DNA of 64,000 nt from Lacrimispora xylanisolvens (GCF_002934545.1 NZ_PTJA01000013.1:117543-181542), one strand, 5' to 3'. Shown: positions 30,495-40,251, counted from the stretch's first letter. Program-made: numbers and translations. The notes: generated by a model from the sequence alone, not told the origin.

Positions 30495-32109
30495 CAGGTC
30501 CACCTCCCATGTCTTCCATTGGATTTCCCGCTGGCAATTCTGTTTCTGTCTGAGAAATATACACTTCATCACCTTCTGATAAGCCACTTGTTATCTCCAC
30601 AGCATCTGCGCTGATCAGCCCTGTCTCTACTTTTACTGAACGAAATCCGGTGGGTATCTCTCCCTCAGGTTTAAGCACCTTATCATCCTTTATATAAACT
30701 AAATTTCCCCTCATAAGTGCGGCTGCCGGTATTAAAAGGACATCGTTGGCACTGCCCAGTGAAATCACTCCCTGCACATTAATGCCCGGTATCAAATCAC
30801 CTTTTTTATCCAGAGTAACAATGACCGGATAGGTACTGACTCCATTGGTTACAGCACTTTCCAGGCTTACATTGGTGACAGTTGCAGGGTAAGTTTTACC
30901 CGGATAAGCATCTGCCGTTACAGCCACTTTCTGTCCAGTTTTCACCTTATGTATATCAAGCTCATCTACAGGTAGCTTAAATGTCAGTTCAGAAAGATCA
31001 TAGATCACAGCAAGATCCGGTTCTGTGTTGGTATTTCTGCTTATGGTATCTCCTGCTTTATATTTTTTCGCAACCACGGTTCCAGAGATTGGAGCTTTAA
31101 TTGTATAATTATCGTAACTTTTTCTGGTGCTGTCTAATTTATTCTTTGCCGCCTCTGCATTTTCCTCTGCCTGGTTCATGGGATCGGTGTAGCTCTTCTT
31201 TAAATCATCTGCACTTTTCTCTGTGATACGAAACAGGGGTGTTCCCTTTTGCACATAATCCCCTTCATTTACAAGAAGTGCCTCCACTTCAACAGAAACC
31301 GGAATATCGGCCTCCAGGGCACTGTTGATCTCTGGTTCAAAGGTGCCGTCTTCTGCACCAGATACTCCTCCAACAGAAGCGGTTGCTTTTACCTGGCTGG
31401 TCAAACCTCCTGGATTTTGTACCAGAATAGTGACTCTGCGAACCAGTCTGCCGCCAGTTAGTGCTGTTTCCTGGTTGGAAATGGTCTCCACTGTTCCCTG
31501 TATTTGTTCTCCGGTGTCAGAGAGTGTGATGACAGCGGCATTCCCTGCCCCAAAAGCAGCCGCATCGCCGGAAAGAAACGGCACCTTCAGTTTTACCACC
31601 TGATCATTATAAAGATCTGCAATTTTTGTTCCATTATCCACTTTAGAGCCTGCTTTTATAAACAGTTCCTTAATGTATCCGGTATTTTTAGCTTTATAGG
31701 TATTTCCGCTATATTTTTGTATTGCGTCTTCATAAAGCTTTTTCGCCTGTTCCAGAGAGCTGTTTGCCCTGGTTAATGAATTTTCAGAGCCTGATAATTC
31801 AGAATCCATGGCTGATTTATTAATTTCATATAGGATCTGTCCCTTTTCTACCTGATCTCCTTCCGAGAAATCGGCAGATACTATCTCACCTTCTGCCATA
31901 GAGGTTATCTTATATGTGTTTTTTGCAGCCAGAGTCCCCGATGCTTTTAATTCCGTATTAATATCTCCTTTTTTTACTACCGCAGTATTGACCGGTATCT
32001 GGTCATCAGACATGGCTTTTCTTCCCATTTGATTTACCACCGTAACTGACGCCAACAAAATAACGACAGCTATGGCAATAAGAAAAATATTTTTTTTCTT
32101 TCTCTTCAT
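30475..32109 (-). CDS. HlyD-family membrane-fusion (adaptor) protein
   Basis: 544 residues from the ATG at 32109, nine bases after GAGG; a TTG start further upstream is less likely. One N-terminal membrane helix (KNIFLIAIAVVILLASVTVV) anchors an extracellular part containing two biotinyl-lipoyl-like segments (MAEGEIVSADFSEGDQVEKGQILYEI and APISGTVVAKKYKAGDTI), a helical hairpin and beta-barrel domains. The C-terminal tail is Gly-rich. Such adaptors link MacB-type permeases to the cell exterior in Gram-positives. It is longer than usual because the lipoyl module appears to be duplicated. Confidence 0.9.
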   Translation of the reverse strand: MKRKKKNIFLIAIAVVILLASVTVVNQMGRKAMSDDQIPVNTAVVKKGDINTELKASGTLAAKNTYKITSMAEGEIVSADFSEGDQVEKGQILYEINKSAMDSELSGSENSLTRANSSLEQAKKLYEDAIQKYSGNTYKAKNTGYIKELFIKAGSKVDNGTKIADLYNDQVVKLKVPFLSGDAAAFGAGNAAVITLSDTGEQIQGTVETISNQETALTGGRLVRRVTILVQNPGGLTSQVKATASVGGVSGAEDGTFEPEINSALEADIPVSVEVEALLVNEGDYVQKGTPLFRITEKSADDLKKSYTDPMNQAEENAEAAKNKLDSTRKSYDNYTIKAPISGTVVAKKYKAGDTISRNTNTEPDLAVIYDLSELTFKLPVDELDIHKVKTGQKVAVTADAYPGKTYPATVTNVSLESAVTNGVSTYPVIVTLDKKGDLIPGINVQGVISLGSANDVLLIPAAALMRGNLVYIKDDKVLKPEGEIPTGFRSVKVETGLISADAVEITSGLSEGDEVYISQTETELPAGNPMEDMGGGPGGEAGE

Positions 32110-32126
32110 AGATCCACGCCTCATTT

Positions 32127-33296
32127 TCAATAGTCAATGGCATCCACCGCTGTATAAGTGGTTCCATTCTTGCTGCATACCATTACAACCTTATCCCCGA
32201 CTGTCACTTTTCCATAGATTGAAAACAGATACTGCAGCTTGGAAGAATCCAGATTAATGGACAGGTAACCATTGCTGTCAACATTTTCACTGCTGCTGAT
32301 ATCGCTGTCTGAATTACTGCTGTCAATTTCAAGTCGAATGGAAGTTGGTGTAATGACATCGGTAGATTTATAATAAATGTTTTTAACCTCACCCAGTATC
32401 AGAACATAGGCATTTTCTCCGGTTAACGTATCCTTATCCCAGCCATCCGTTGTATAAGCCCAGATAGTTTTTGATTTAACGTTATAATAGATCACTACAA
32501 ACCCATTAGTTTTTTGTGATTCCTTTACAGCAGCCAGAGTACTGGTAGCTCCGTTTAGAAAAACATTAGCCTTTTCTGAGCCAAAGGGAACGGATTGAAT
32601 TACGCTGAAACCCTTCCTCACCAGCAGAGGCCCCTTTCTTTCATCTTTCAGAATCGAGATGGGATTAATCTCCCCATCGGAGTTAAGCTCACAATTTAAT
32701 ACCTTTCCGTAGATTTCACTGGAATCCTTTTTCTTTGTTTTAAGAAGATTGTAAAAAAGATTGACGCAGTCTGTCTGGGTCAGGTTCTCATCTGTTGTGC
32801 GGTTTAAGTTTTCATTCAGTTCCAGAAATTGAAATTTTGAAATACGGGAGGAGGTGATATTACCCGTAAAATCCTCATCTTTATATCCAAGTAAGGTAAG
32901 AACTGCTTTTACTCCCTCCCTGTATGTAATGTTATTTTCCGGCTTGAATACTCCCCCCAGATAACCTGTCATTAAACCCTGGGAAGCTGCGATTTTAATA
33001 TATTCTGCATTGGGATTTTGTGAAGGAACATCTTTAAATACAGAGGAATCGGATTTTGAAAGGTTTTCCCTGAAGCTTGATGCGTTCACCAGCATTTTGG
33101 CAAACTCTCCTCTTGTAACAATCCCCGTGTTATTTGTCAATTCCATAATTCCAGTCAGGCTCACTACTTTATCACGCATACTAAAATCAGAAGAACTTAT
33201 ATTGGCAGATGCAATTACCGGATTAAATCCTGAAATCACGGCAGTTACGGTCAAAAAACTCCCCATGTTACGATACCAGCCATTTTTAATACCCAT
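32127..33296 (-). CDS. Secreted SLH-domain surface protein
   Basis: 389 residues. A signal peptide (about 1-30, ending near ASA) is followed by S-layer homology repeats in about 55-190: TRGEFAKMLVNAS ... FKDVP ... YIKIAASQGLMTGYLGGVFKPENNITYREGVKAVLTLLGY, and a third degenerate unit. The C-terminal half (about 200-389) is a beta-rich region of unknown type. SLH domains bind pyruvylated wall polysaccharide. It is the first gene of the exporter / two-component operon, ending 17 bp before the adaptor gene. Its ribosome site is AAAGGAG. Confidence 0.85.
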   Translation of the reverse strand: MGIKNGWYRNMGSFLTVTAVISGFNPVIASANISSSDFSMRDKVVSLTGIMELTNNTGIVTRGEFAKMLVNASSFRENLSKSDSSVFKDVPSQNPNAEYIKIAASQGLMTGYLGGVFKPENNITYREGVKAVLTLLGYKDEDFTGNITSSRISKFQFLELNENLNRTTDENLTQTDCVNLFYNLLKTKKKDSSEIYGKVLNCELNSDGEINPISILKDERKGPLLVRKGFSVIQSVPFGSEKANVFLNGATSTLAAVKESQKTNGFVVIYYNVKSKTIWAYTTDGWDKDTLTGENAYVLILGEVKNIYYKSTDVITPTSIRLEIDSSNSDSDISSSENVDSNGYLSINLDSSKLQYLFSIYGKVTVGDKVVMVCSKNGTTYTAVDAIDY

Positions 33297-33458
33297 ATGA
33301 CATTTCTCTCCTTTTTTATTTGATACATTTATTATGAGCGGTAAATCTTAATGGTTTCTAAATGTCTTCTGAATAAATCTAAAATGATCTCCTTTGTCTA
33401 TCTTTCTGCCAGGCAATCTGTTAAAATAACAGCAGAGAAATGAAAACAGGAGAAAATC

Positions 33459-34823
33459 ATGAAGCGATACCAAATAGTTATTCTGCCTGCTATTCTTCTG
33501 CTGCTTGCAGGTTGTGCAAGATCTGCTGTCCTTTCCTCTCCCTCCGTCCAGGTGCCAGAAGAAACGGAGACCTCTTCCCCTTCACACACGGCCCCCCCTG
33601 CTGCCTCTGACCAGGTAGCTGTAAAAAAGGACAGGCTTCCGGAAGGAATCAGCGAAGATTTCATGGCTTTTATTAAATCCACATATGGAACCAGTGTCTA
33701 TGACAGACTCATAACCTCATTTGAATCAGGCTCTGATGGGGGCGGACTCTGGCATGAACTGACCGGAAACTCACTTCTTGTTTTAAAGGATCTTTATTCT
33801 GGGATACTTAACAGCCCTGACACCGCACGTTCCCACAATATCTGGCTGAAACAATCATCTGAACCCAATCAGGTGGTGTTATCCTTTGCGGGAGATATTA
33901 GTTTTGCAGACGGATATGCCAATATGTCCGCATATTACGCAAGAGGTGGCATTGATTCCTGCATTTTGACAAATGTAAGAGCACGGATGGATTCCGCTGA
34001 TATTATGATGATTAATAATGAATTCAGCTATAGCAGACGAGGAACCCCGCTGCCGGGAAAAGCCTTTACATTCCGTGCAGAACCTTCTATGGTACAAAAT
34101 CTCCATTCCCTGTCCGTGGATCTGGTATCTCTGGCCAATAATCATGTTTACGATTACGGGGCAGATGCCCTTATAGATACTCTGGACACATTATCCGGTG
34201 CCGGAATTCCCTATGCCGGGGCTGGAAGAAATATTGAGGAAGCAAAAGAACCCGTCTATTTTATATCCGGGGGGTTGAAGATATCCTATGTCTGCGCCAC
34301 ACAGATTGAACGTTCCACCCGTTTTACAAAAGAAGCCGGTCCTGACAGTCCGGGGGTTTTAAGAACAGACAATCCTGATCTGTATTTAGGTGCTGTAGAA
34401 ACAGCAAAGGAAAACAGTGACTTTGTAGTGGTGTTTATCCATTGGGGAACAGAAGGAACCAATTACTATGGAGAGGACCAGCAAAGTCTGGCTCGACAGT
34501 TTATTGACCATGGTGCAGGACTAATCATTGGCTGCCACCCCCATGTCCTTCAGGGAATTGAGTATTATAAAAGTGTTCCCGTTGTGTACAGTCTGGGAAA
34601 CTTCTGGTTCAACAGCAGGACAATTCCAACCGGACTTGTAGAGGCAACGGTCACTCCAGACGGTCTTAAGAAACTTCAGTTTATCCCATGTATTCAGGAA
34701 AATTGCAGCACCGATCTGGTTGTTTCCCCTGATGAAAAGCAGAAATCTTTCCAGTATATGGAACAGCTCTCTTCCACAATTACCATAGATACTGAGGGGT
34801 TCATTCATCCTCTTCCAGAATAA
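33459..34823 (+). CDS. CapA-family lipoprotein (metallophosphatase-like)
   Basis: 454 residues. A lipoprotein signal (LLLLAGC, lipidated Cys19) is followed by a Ser/Pro-rich spacer and a CapA (PGA_cap) domain of the calcineurin-like fold. Motifs are VLSFAGDISFADG, MINNEFSYS, LVSLANNHVYDYG and FVVVFIHWGTEGTNYY, then LIIGCHPHVLQGIEYYKSVPVVYSLGNFWFN. CapA of Bacillus takes part in poly-gamma-glutamate capsule synthesis, but no capB or capC genes are nearby, so it may act in another envelope process. Ribosome site ACAGGAG. Confidence 0.9.
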   Translation: MKRYQIVILPAILLLLAGCARSAVLSSPSVQVPEETETSSPSHTAPPAASDQVAVKKDRLPEGISEDFMAFIKSTYGTSVYDRLITSFESGSDGGGLWHELTGNSLLVLKDLYSGILNSPDTARSHNIWLKQSSEPNQVVLSFAGDISFADGYANMSAYYARGGIDSCILTNVRARMDSADIMMINNEFSYSRRGTPLPGKAFTFRAEPSMVQNLHSLSVDLVSLANNHVYDYGADALIDTLDTLSGAGIPYAGAGRNIEEAKEPVYFISGGLKISYVCATQIERSTRFTKEAGPDSPGVLRTDNPDLYLGAVETAKENSDFVVVFIHWGTEGTNYYGEDQQSLARQFIDHGAGLIIGCHPHVLQGIEYYKSVPVVYSLGNFWFNSRTIPTGLVEATVTPDGLKKLQFIPCIQENCSTDLVVSPDEKQKSFQYMEQLSSTITIDTEGFIHPLPE

Positions 34824-34841
34824 GGTAAGATTACAATTCTA

Positions 34842-34871
34842 TTAACAAATCGCCATTTTCTTACGTATTCT
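34842..34871 (+). promoter_or_regulatory. Promoter of the wall-binding repeat protein gene
   Basis: TTAACA (34842-34847), 18-bp spacer, TATTCT (34866-34871). Transcription would start near 34878 and give a leader of about 185 nt. Confidence 0.6.
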
Positions 34872-34877
34872 TACGCC

Positions 34878-35062
34878 TTTTTAACTTCCCTTGACCTTGT
34901 ACCTACTCCATGGTTTAAAGTCTCCCTATCAGCCGATACGAGCTGAATAAGCCCGATAAACGGGCAGGAGAAATGAACGCCCTGACAGGAGATACAAACA
35001 CCCTGGGGGGTATCCCTATATGCCCAAAAACCATGGGCGGGAGAGATGAAAGGAGAATTATT
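34878..35062 (+). ncRNA. Structured 5' leader, unassigned candidate cis-regulatory RNA
   Basis: Visible pairings: CCATGGTTT (34908-34916) with AAACCATGG (35028-35036) over 110 nt; TCTCC (34921-34925) with GGAGA (34967-34971); CAGC/GCTG (34930-34945); GCCCG/CGGGC (34951-34965); GATAC/GTATC (34991-35014) capping CCC/GGG. A local hairpin GCCCA/TGGGC (35022-35038) competes with the long-range helix, and its loop AAAACC can meet GGTTT. It ends 12 bp before the ribosome site AAAGGAG. I could not match it to GEMM (c-di-GMP), TPP, cobalamin or lysine riboswitches. The class is unknown. Confidence 0.5.
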
Positions 35063-36484
35063 ATGAAGAAACAGAAACTGAAATGGCTGATTCCCTGCGC
35101 TGCAGCGATTTTTACCATAGGTGCCTCCATGACATCCTTTGCAGCACAAGGTTGGTCCGAAGAAAACGGCAGCTGGGTCTACTATGACAAAAGTGGTGAT
35201 ATGACTACAGAGGCCTGGAGAAAATCAGGAGATAACTGGTTTTACTTAGATTCTGACGGACAGCTTGCTACAAACCAGATCATTGAAACAGACGATAATT
35301 ACTATTATGTAAACTCTGTTGGTGCTATGGTTACTGACGAATGGAGAGAGGTTGCTTCTGACAGTGACGACGAAGATGCGGCAGATACCAACTGGTACTA
35401 CTTCGGCAGCAACGGTAAGGCTTATAAGGCATCTACCAACGGTAAAACTAATTTTAAATCTATAAAAATTGCAAATGGAGAAACTCACTCCTACGCATTC
35501 GATACAGAAGGAAAGATGCTGTACGGCTGGCTTGATGATGCTTCTACCCGTGTTACTGGGGATGATGCATGGAAAGAGGGCATTTATTACTGTGGCGATG
35601 CTTCTGACGGTGCCCGCGTAGATGGCTGGAAATCCATTGAAGTAGAAGACGATACAGATAAGGATGACAATTTCAATGGTTCTTACTGGTTCTACTTTGG
35701 TTCAAACGGTAAAAAGACCACTGATACCACCAAAACCATTAACGGTAAAAAATATCGTTTTAATGAGAACGGTGCTGCAAAATATGACTGGTACGAGGCT
35801 ACTCCTGCTTCTACTTCCACAGCAAGTTCTTCTAACCAGTTTTATAATCTTCCAGAAGAATGCTGGCAGGCAAAGGGCTGGTTCAAGGCAGTTCCAAGCG
35901 AAGAACTTGATGCAAAAGGTCATGAAGATGATACCCAGTACTGGTTCTATGCAAACAATGACGGCAACCTTGTAAAGAGCCAGATTAAGACCATTGACGG
36001 CATTCGTTATGCATTCAATGAAATGGGCGAAATGCTTCACGGACTTTATAAGCTGAACGTAACTGGCAATGTGATTGATTCTTATGATGAAATCGAGACA
36101 GAAAGCGAGCTTCCTGGTGTAGATGATACAGGTCTGGTTTACTACTTTGGAAATTCACCAAAGGAAGGCGCTATGGCTACAGGTAAAACTACCATTGATT
36201 TAGACGGAGAAACCTATACCTTCAACTTCCGCAAATCCGGAAGCAACAAGGGTGCAGGTTACAACGGCATCACTGATGACAGCATTTACATCCAGGGTCG
36301 TCTCTTAAAAGCTGATAAGGATGAGAAATACAAAGTAGTTGAATTCAACGGCAAAGAATACTTAATCAGCACCTCTGGAAAGCTTGCAAAGAGCAAAACT
36401 AATGTAAAAGACGGTGATGAGAAATATTACAGCACCAACAGTGACGGAACAATCAAAGCATCCGGTTACGACAAATTAAAATAA
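35063..36484 (+). CDS. Secreted cell-wall-binding repeat protein
   Basis: 473 residues from the ATG at 35063, seven bases after AAAGGAG; an in-frame extension to 34973 has no usable site. A signal peptide (about 1-28, ending SFAA) leads straight into choline-binding-like repeats of about 20 residues (GSWVYYDKSGDMTTEAWR, NWFYLDSDGQLATNQII, YYYVNSVGAMVTDEWR) that continue irregularly to the C-terminus. No catalytic domain is seen, so it is a wall-attached structural or adhesive protein. Asp-rich spacers (SDSDDEDAADT) may bind calcium. Confidence 0.9.
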   Translation: MKKQKLKWLIPCAAAIFTIGASMTSFAAQGWSEENGSWVYYDKSGDMTTEAWRKSGDNWFYLDSDGQLATNQIIETDDNYYYVNSVGAMVTDEWREVASDSDDEDAADTNWYYFGSNGKAYKASTNGKTNFKSIKIANGETHSYAFDTEGKMLYGWLDDASTRVTGDDAWKEGIYYCGDASDGARVDGWKSIEVEDDTDKDDNFNGSYWFYFGSNGKKTTDTTKTINGKKYRFNENGAAKYDWYEATPASTSTASSSNQFYNLPEECWQAKGWFKAVPSEELDAKGHEDDTQYWFYANNDGNLVKSQIKTIDGIRYAFNEMGEMLHGLYKLNVTGNVIDSYDEIETESELPGVDDTGLVYYFGNSPKEGAMATGKTTIDLDGETYTFNFRKSGSNKGAGYNGITDDSIYIQGRLLKADKDEKYKVVEFNGKEYLISTSGKLAKSKTNVKDGDEKYYSTNSDGTIKASGYDKLK

Positions 36485-36497
36485 TGACTCAATAACA

Positions 36498-36540
36498 GGA
36501 ACGGCTGCACAGAATGGATTCTCCATCTTGCAGCCGTTCC
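36498..36540. terminator. Terminator between convergent wall-protein and adaptor genes
   Basis: Perfect 12-bp arms GGAACGGCTGCA and TGCAGCCGTTCC around a 19-nt loop, 13 bp past the plus-strand stop. U-tracts are weak on both sides. Confidence 0.75.
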
Positions 36541-36569
36541 TGTCTGATTGTATATTCCTGCTTCCTCCA

Positions 36570-37901
36570 TCAGGAACCGTCATAAACTCTGGCTCCCTCA
36601 TAAACTTCCTTCGTATCCACATGATCAATCACCTTATCTCCATTTTCCAGACCTGCCTTTATTACCGTCTGGGAAGAAGTTTTATACTCCACCTCCACCT
36701 GTTTCTTTTGTGCCCTTCCCGTTTCAATTATATAAACATAACTCTGATCATCTGTTTCGTATACCGAACTTGACGGAATCACCAGCTTATCCTCCCCCTG
36801 GTAGAGTGTAAACCGGACATCAGCTCCGTACCCTTCCTTATCCTCCAGATCCTGATTCTCATCCATATCGATCACTACATGAACCCTGTATTCATCCAGT
36901 CCCAATGCTGAAACTCCCTTTTGCGCATACCCGTATACCTTTTCTATGGAACCACTGTAAAGCTGATCCTGATTTCTGGTATTTACCACAACAGTGACCT
37001 TATCTCCTGGGGATAGACAGGGTGCGATGCTGGACAGAACATCTGATTCTGCTTTCATGGCCCCCTTCTTCGCAATTACTGCCCCTGTTTCCCCAACCTG
37101 TATGTAAGACATGTTTTTGACGGGAAGAGAAGTTACAATTCCGTCTCTGTCTGCTGTCACTGTGCATTTTTCGATTTTCTCTTCCAGCTGTTTTATGGTG
37201 GTCTCCTGAGCCTGAATCTGGGCGTTCAGCTGCTCCTCCACACTTTTATAAAACTTTCCGTTTATGGTGGTCTCATCAATTCCGGAACATTTCAGACTTT
37301 CCAGATATTGAAGACTTTCTTCATAACGCTGCTTTGCCTGTTCCCATGCCATAGAAGCATATTCATAAGAAGCACGGTCTTTTTCCCACTCTACCCTGGA
37401 TATTCCGCCTGCTGCAAGAAGGGCATCTGAAGCCTGATAAACGGTAGCTGCAGTCTTTAAATCCGCCTCTTTTGCAGCCACCTCCTGCCTGGTCAGGCTT
37501 AAATACTCCTGAGGTGAGGAAGTCATCACCTGTCCAATACGGCTTTGTTCCAGCTTTGCCCGGTAACCGGAAAGTGCACTTTCACCAAGAGCCTTTTCAT
37601 GCTGCAAATCGGTATCGTCTATGGTAAATATAACATCACCTTTCTTCACTGTATCATTTTCCGATACAAGAAGTTCCTTTACTGCTCCGGGAACCTGGGA
37701 TACAAGACGGTATTCTCCTCCTGAGGTTATGGTTCCCTCCTCTGTATAACGATCCTCTATGGACTGAATCTGTGCTTTGACAGTTTCCACTCTGGCTCCT
37801 CGTAATCCTTTCGCTGCATTTATACCACAGTACAGGATCAGCAAAACCGCGGCCAGAGCCAGCCACATTTTCTTTTTCATTCTAATCGTTGGAATTTTCA
37901 T
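36570..37901 (-). CDS. HlyD-family efflux adaptor protein
   Basis: 443 residues. One N-terminal helix (MWLALAAVLLILYCGINAAKG), then a lipoyl-like half motif (VPGAVKELLVSENDTVKKGDVIFTID), a long coiled-coil hairpin (about 95-245, QAQETTIKQLEEKIEKCTVTADRDGIV) and a barrel domain. It lies 4 bp behind the permease gene and is the last gene of this exporter operon. It is not closely similar in sequence to the adaptor at 30475. It probably forms the extracellular conduit for the neighbouring FtsX-type permease. Confidence 0.88.
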   Translation of the reverse strand: MKIPTIRMKKKMWLALAAVLLILYCGINAAKGLRGARVETVKAQIQSIEDRYTEEGTITSGGEYRLVSQVPGAVKELLVSENDTVKKGDVIFTIDDTDLQHEKALGESALSGYRAKLEQSRIGQVMTSSPQEYLSLTRQEVAAKEADLKTAATVYQASDALLAAGGISRVEWEKDRASYEYASMAWEQAKQRYEESLQYLESLKCSGIDETTINGKFYKSVEEQLNAQIQAQETTIKQLEEKIEKCTVTADRDGIVTSLPVKNMSYIQVGETGAVIAKKGAMKAESDVLSSIAPCLSPGDKVTVVVNTRNQDQLYSGSIEKVYGYAQKGVSALGLDEYRVHVVIDMDENQDLEDKEGYGADVRFTLYQGEDKLVIPSSSVYETDDQSYVYIIETGRAQKKQVEVEYKTSSQTVIKAGLENGDKVIDHVDTKEVYEGARVYDGS

Positions 37902-37905
37902 TCGC

Positions 37906-40251
37906 CTACTCCCTTTCCTTTAAAATATCCGTAAGCCGGATCTTTTTTACGTAGCGGGTCTGGGCAAGCAGGGAAATACCTGCCATAACACCACAGGTTA
38001 AAAATGCCTTTAAATAACTAATGGAATTGATGGTTAAGTCAATGGTATAGCTGTCTGATATTACCAATTTCTCCAATAGAATCTTAATTCCAGTACTTCC
38101 AGGCAGGCCAAGGAGAACTCCGGCAATAAAATAAATTCCCTGTTCAAAAAAAAGAATTCTTCCGATTTCCCTGTCCGTTGCCCCCATAATCATCAAAGTA
38201 CCAAATTCCGTAATTCTCTCCCTGATATTAATCATGGAGATATTATAAATGAGAATGCCTCCGGCTGTTACCGACATGAGAGCAAACATTCCTGTCATCG
38301 CCAGCATGCTTCCCATCATATTTTTATAACTTTTAACAATCCGGCTGGTGTCTACCAGCCAGGCTACACGACTGGTCTTCATAAGCTGGTCTCTCACCTC
38401 ACTGCCCATTCCATCTTCCACTGTAAAAAGAATTGTATCCGTAAACGGTACGGACGGAAAGAAATGGTAAAATCCCTCTTTAGACATGTAGCAGCCGCTT
38501 CCCAGGCTTTCGCCGATTACTGCTTTTACCGGTACCTTTACTGGCTCCGGTGTAATTCTTGGTACCCTTATTTCGGCAATGTCTCCTGCCTTTAAATGCA
38601 GTTTCTCTGCCACTCTGGTGTTTAATATGATTCCATCATCGGGAGGCTCATAAAAAGTCCCGTACAGATCCATGATTCTCCACATATCAGATCCTGGATT
38701 TAAGCCATAGACCATTGCAAATTCCGTAAGATTTTCATGTTTCAGCTCTACAGCCATATTAACCACAGTTTCGCTTTTTTTCACTCCACGGATTGTCTCA
38801 ACTGCTGACCTTGCCTTAAGATCAGAAATAAAACGGTCCGTAGATATCTGTATATCGTATGTCTGCACCTTGTCAAACTGGTCAAAATACATCTGGTTTG
38901 CCACTCCTTCAAATGACAGAAGAACCGAAGTCATGGAAAATGGAAAAGACACAGCCAGAATAATTAGAAAACCACGAAACGGATTCCTTACAACAGAGCG
39001 AAATCCCATCTTTTCCATTGTTTTCAGACGTTTTGCAAGAAATGAAGGCAACGCGATGAGAGTCCCTGCAGATGGAGTCTTTGCCCTCATTGCCTGGGCA
39101 GGTGTAATTTGAAGTATTCCTCTGACTCCCAAAAGAACAGACAGTACTCCAGTCCCTGCTGCAATCCCCAGCCCATTTAATCTGGTATTCCAGTAAATGC
39201 GGCTGACTGTATCCGGAAGATTGAAAAAATCAATATACATTCCAAACATGGTTTGACTGAATGGTACTGCCAGAATACTTCCAAGAAGACTCCCCAGTAT
39301 TCCTACCTCCGCTCCCAGAAAAACATAGGATAAAATCAACTCCCTGTCACTCATGCCAAAGGCTTTCATAGTGCCAATAAGACCCTGATCCCGGTCGATC
39401 ATCTTTTTTAAAACCACATACAGCATAAATATGGAAATAGACAGAAACAGAAACGGCAATGCAGTCCCCATTGCATATAACTCCTTCAGCTCCCCGTTTA
39501 CCATATCATAACTTGCCTGTTTATCTCTGGAGGTAATGGAGACCAGTCCGAATCGTTGAAGCCGCTCCGTCAGCTGATACCGTACATCCTCATAGGAATA
39601 TCCTTTTTCCAGACGAAATCCTAACTCATTGAGAGAGTCTCTCTTCCCCGTCAGCTCTTCCATCCTGTTTTTGTCAATGCATGCGATATCATAGATCTCT
39701 CCATCGGGTATCATGGCACCACCCGGAGGAATTGCATAGATATAATCAGGTGCACTGCAGGTCCCTGCCATCTGACAGGTAATCCGTTTTCCATCTGCCA
39801 GCAATGTAAAAGAAGTCCCATCGTCATATCCATAAATCTCTGACATGCGTCTTCCAAGAAAAAGACTGTCCTTTTCTGGTTTCTCTCCATTTAAACGCAG
39901 CTGGTTCAGAGAATCAGAAGGATCATAGGATAGTAAATGCACCGTAACAATCTCCTTTTGGGAGGGGGCCAGAAACCGTACATCAGCTGCCATTTTACCT
40001 GAAACACCTTCTATTCCGGGTATATCCGTAAGACGTTTCAGTTCTGCCTGAGGAATTCCGGCTACCGTAGCAAATACATCTGCCATCTCGCTGCTTTGGT
40101 AGTAACGGGATACCTGATCACCCAGATTTCTGAGTGTATCCATCATGGAAACATACACAAATATTCCAATCGCTATAATAAAAACCGTTCCCAGAAAGGA
40201 GCCCGGACTTTTTTTTACACACCGAAATACATTTCGTCGAAAACACCTCAC
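37906..40251 (-). CDS. Large FtsX-type ABC transporter permease
   Basis: 781 residues from the GTG at 40251, ten bases after GGAGG and overlapping the ATPase stop by one base; a longer frame is inside the ATPase gene. It carries two FtsX repeats, each with an extracellular domain and a three-helix block (FLFLSISIFMLYVVLKKMIDRDQGLIGTMKAFGMSDREL; later ISMINIRERITEFGTLMIMGATDREIGRILFFEQG). The layout, about eight helices, resembles the double-FtsX permeases that export lipids or peptides or sense antimicrobial peptides. Substrate unknown. Confidence 0.9.
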   Translation of the reverse strand: MRCFRRNVFRCVKKSPGSFLGTVFIIAIGIFVYVSMMDTLRNLGDQVSRYYQSSEMADVFATVAGIPQAELKRLTDIPGIEGVSGKMAADVRFLAPSQKEIVTVHLLSYDPSDSLNQLRLNGEKPEKDSLFLGRRMSEIYGYDDGTSFTLLADGKRITCQMAGTCSAPDYIYAIPPGGAMIPDGEIYDIACIDKNRMEELTGKRDSLNELGFRLEKGYSYEDVRYQLTERLQRFGLVSITSRDKQASYDMVNGELKELYAMGTALPFLFLSISIFMLYVVLKKMIDRDQGLIGTMKAFGMSDRELILSYVFLGAEVGILGSLLGSILAVPFSQTMFGMYIDFFNLPDTVSRIYWNTRLNGLGIAAGTGVLSVLLGVRGILQITPAQAMRAKTPSAGTLIALPSFLAKRLKTMEKMGFRSVVRNPFRGFLIILAVSFPFSMTSVLLSFEGVANQMYFDQFDKVQTYDIQISTDRFISDLKARSAVETIRGVKKSETVVNMAVELKHENLTEFAMVYGLNPGSDMWRIMDLYGTFYEPPDDGIILNTRVAEKLHLKAGDIAEIRVPRITPEPVKVPVKAVIGESLGSGCYMSKEGFYHFFPSVPFTDTILFTVEDGMGSEVRDQLMKTSRVAWLVDTSRIVKSYKNMMGSMLAMTGMFALMSVTAGGILIYNISMINIRERITEFGTLMIMGATDREIGRILFFEQGIYFIAGVLLGLPGSTGIKILLEKLVISDSYTIDLTINSISYLKAFLTCGVMAGISLLAQTRYVKKIRLTDILKERE

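Noticed and set aside
34973..35062. In-frame N-terminal extension of the wall-binding protein
   Set aside because: The ATG at 34973 has a badly spaced site, and the extension would bury the signal peptide; AAAGGAG before 35063 fits better.
34878..35062. c-di-GMP riboswitch (GEMM-I) in the wall-protein leader
   Set aside because: The conserved GEMM core segments are not present, although the context (surface protein) would suit it.
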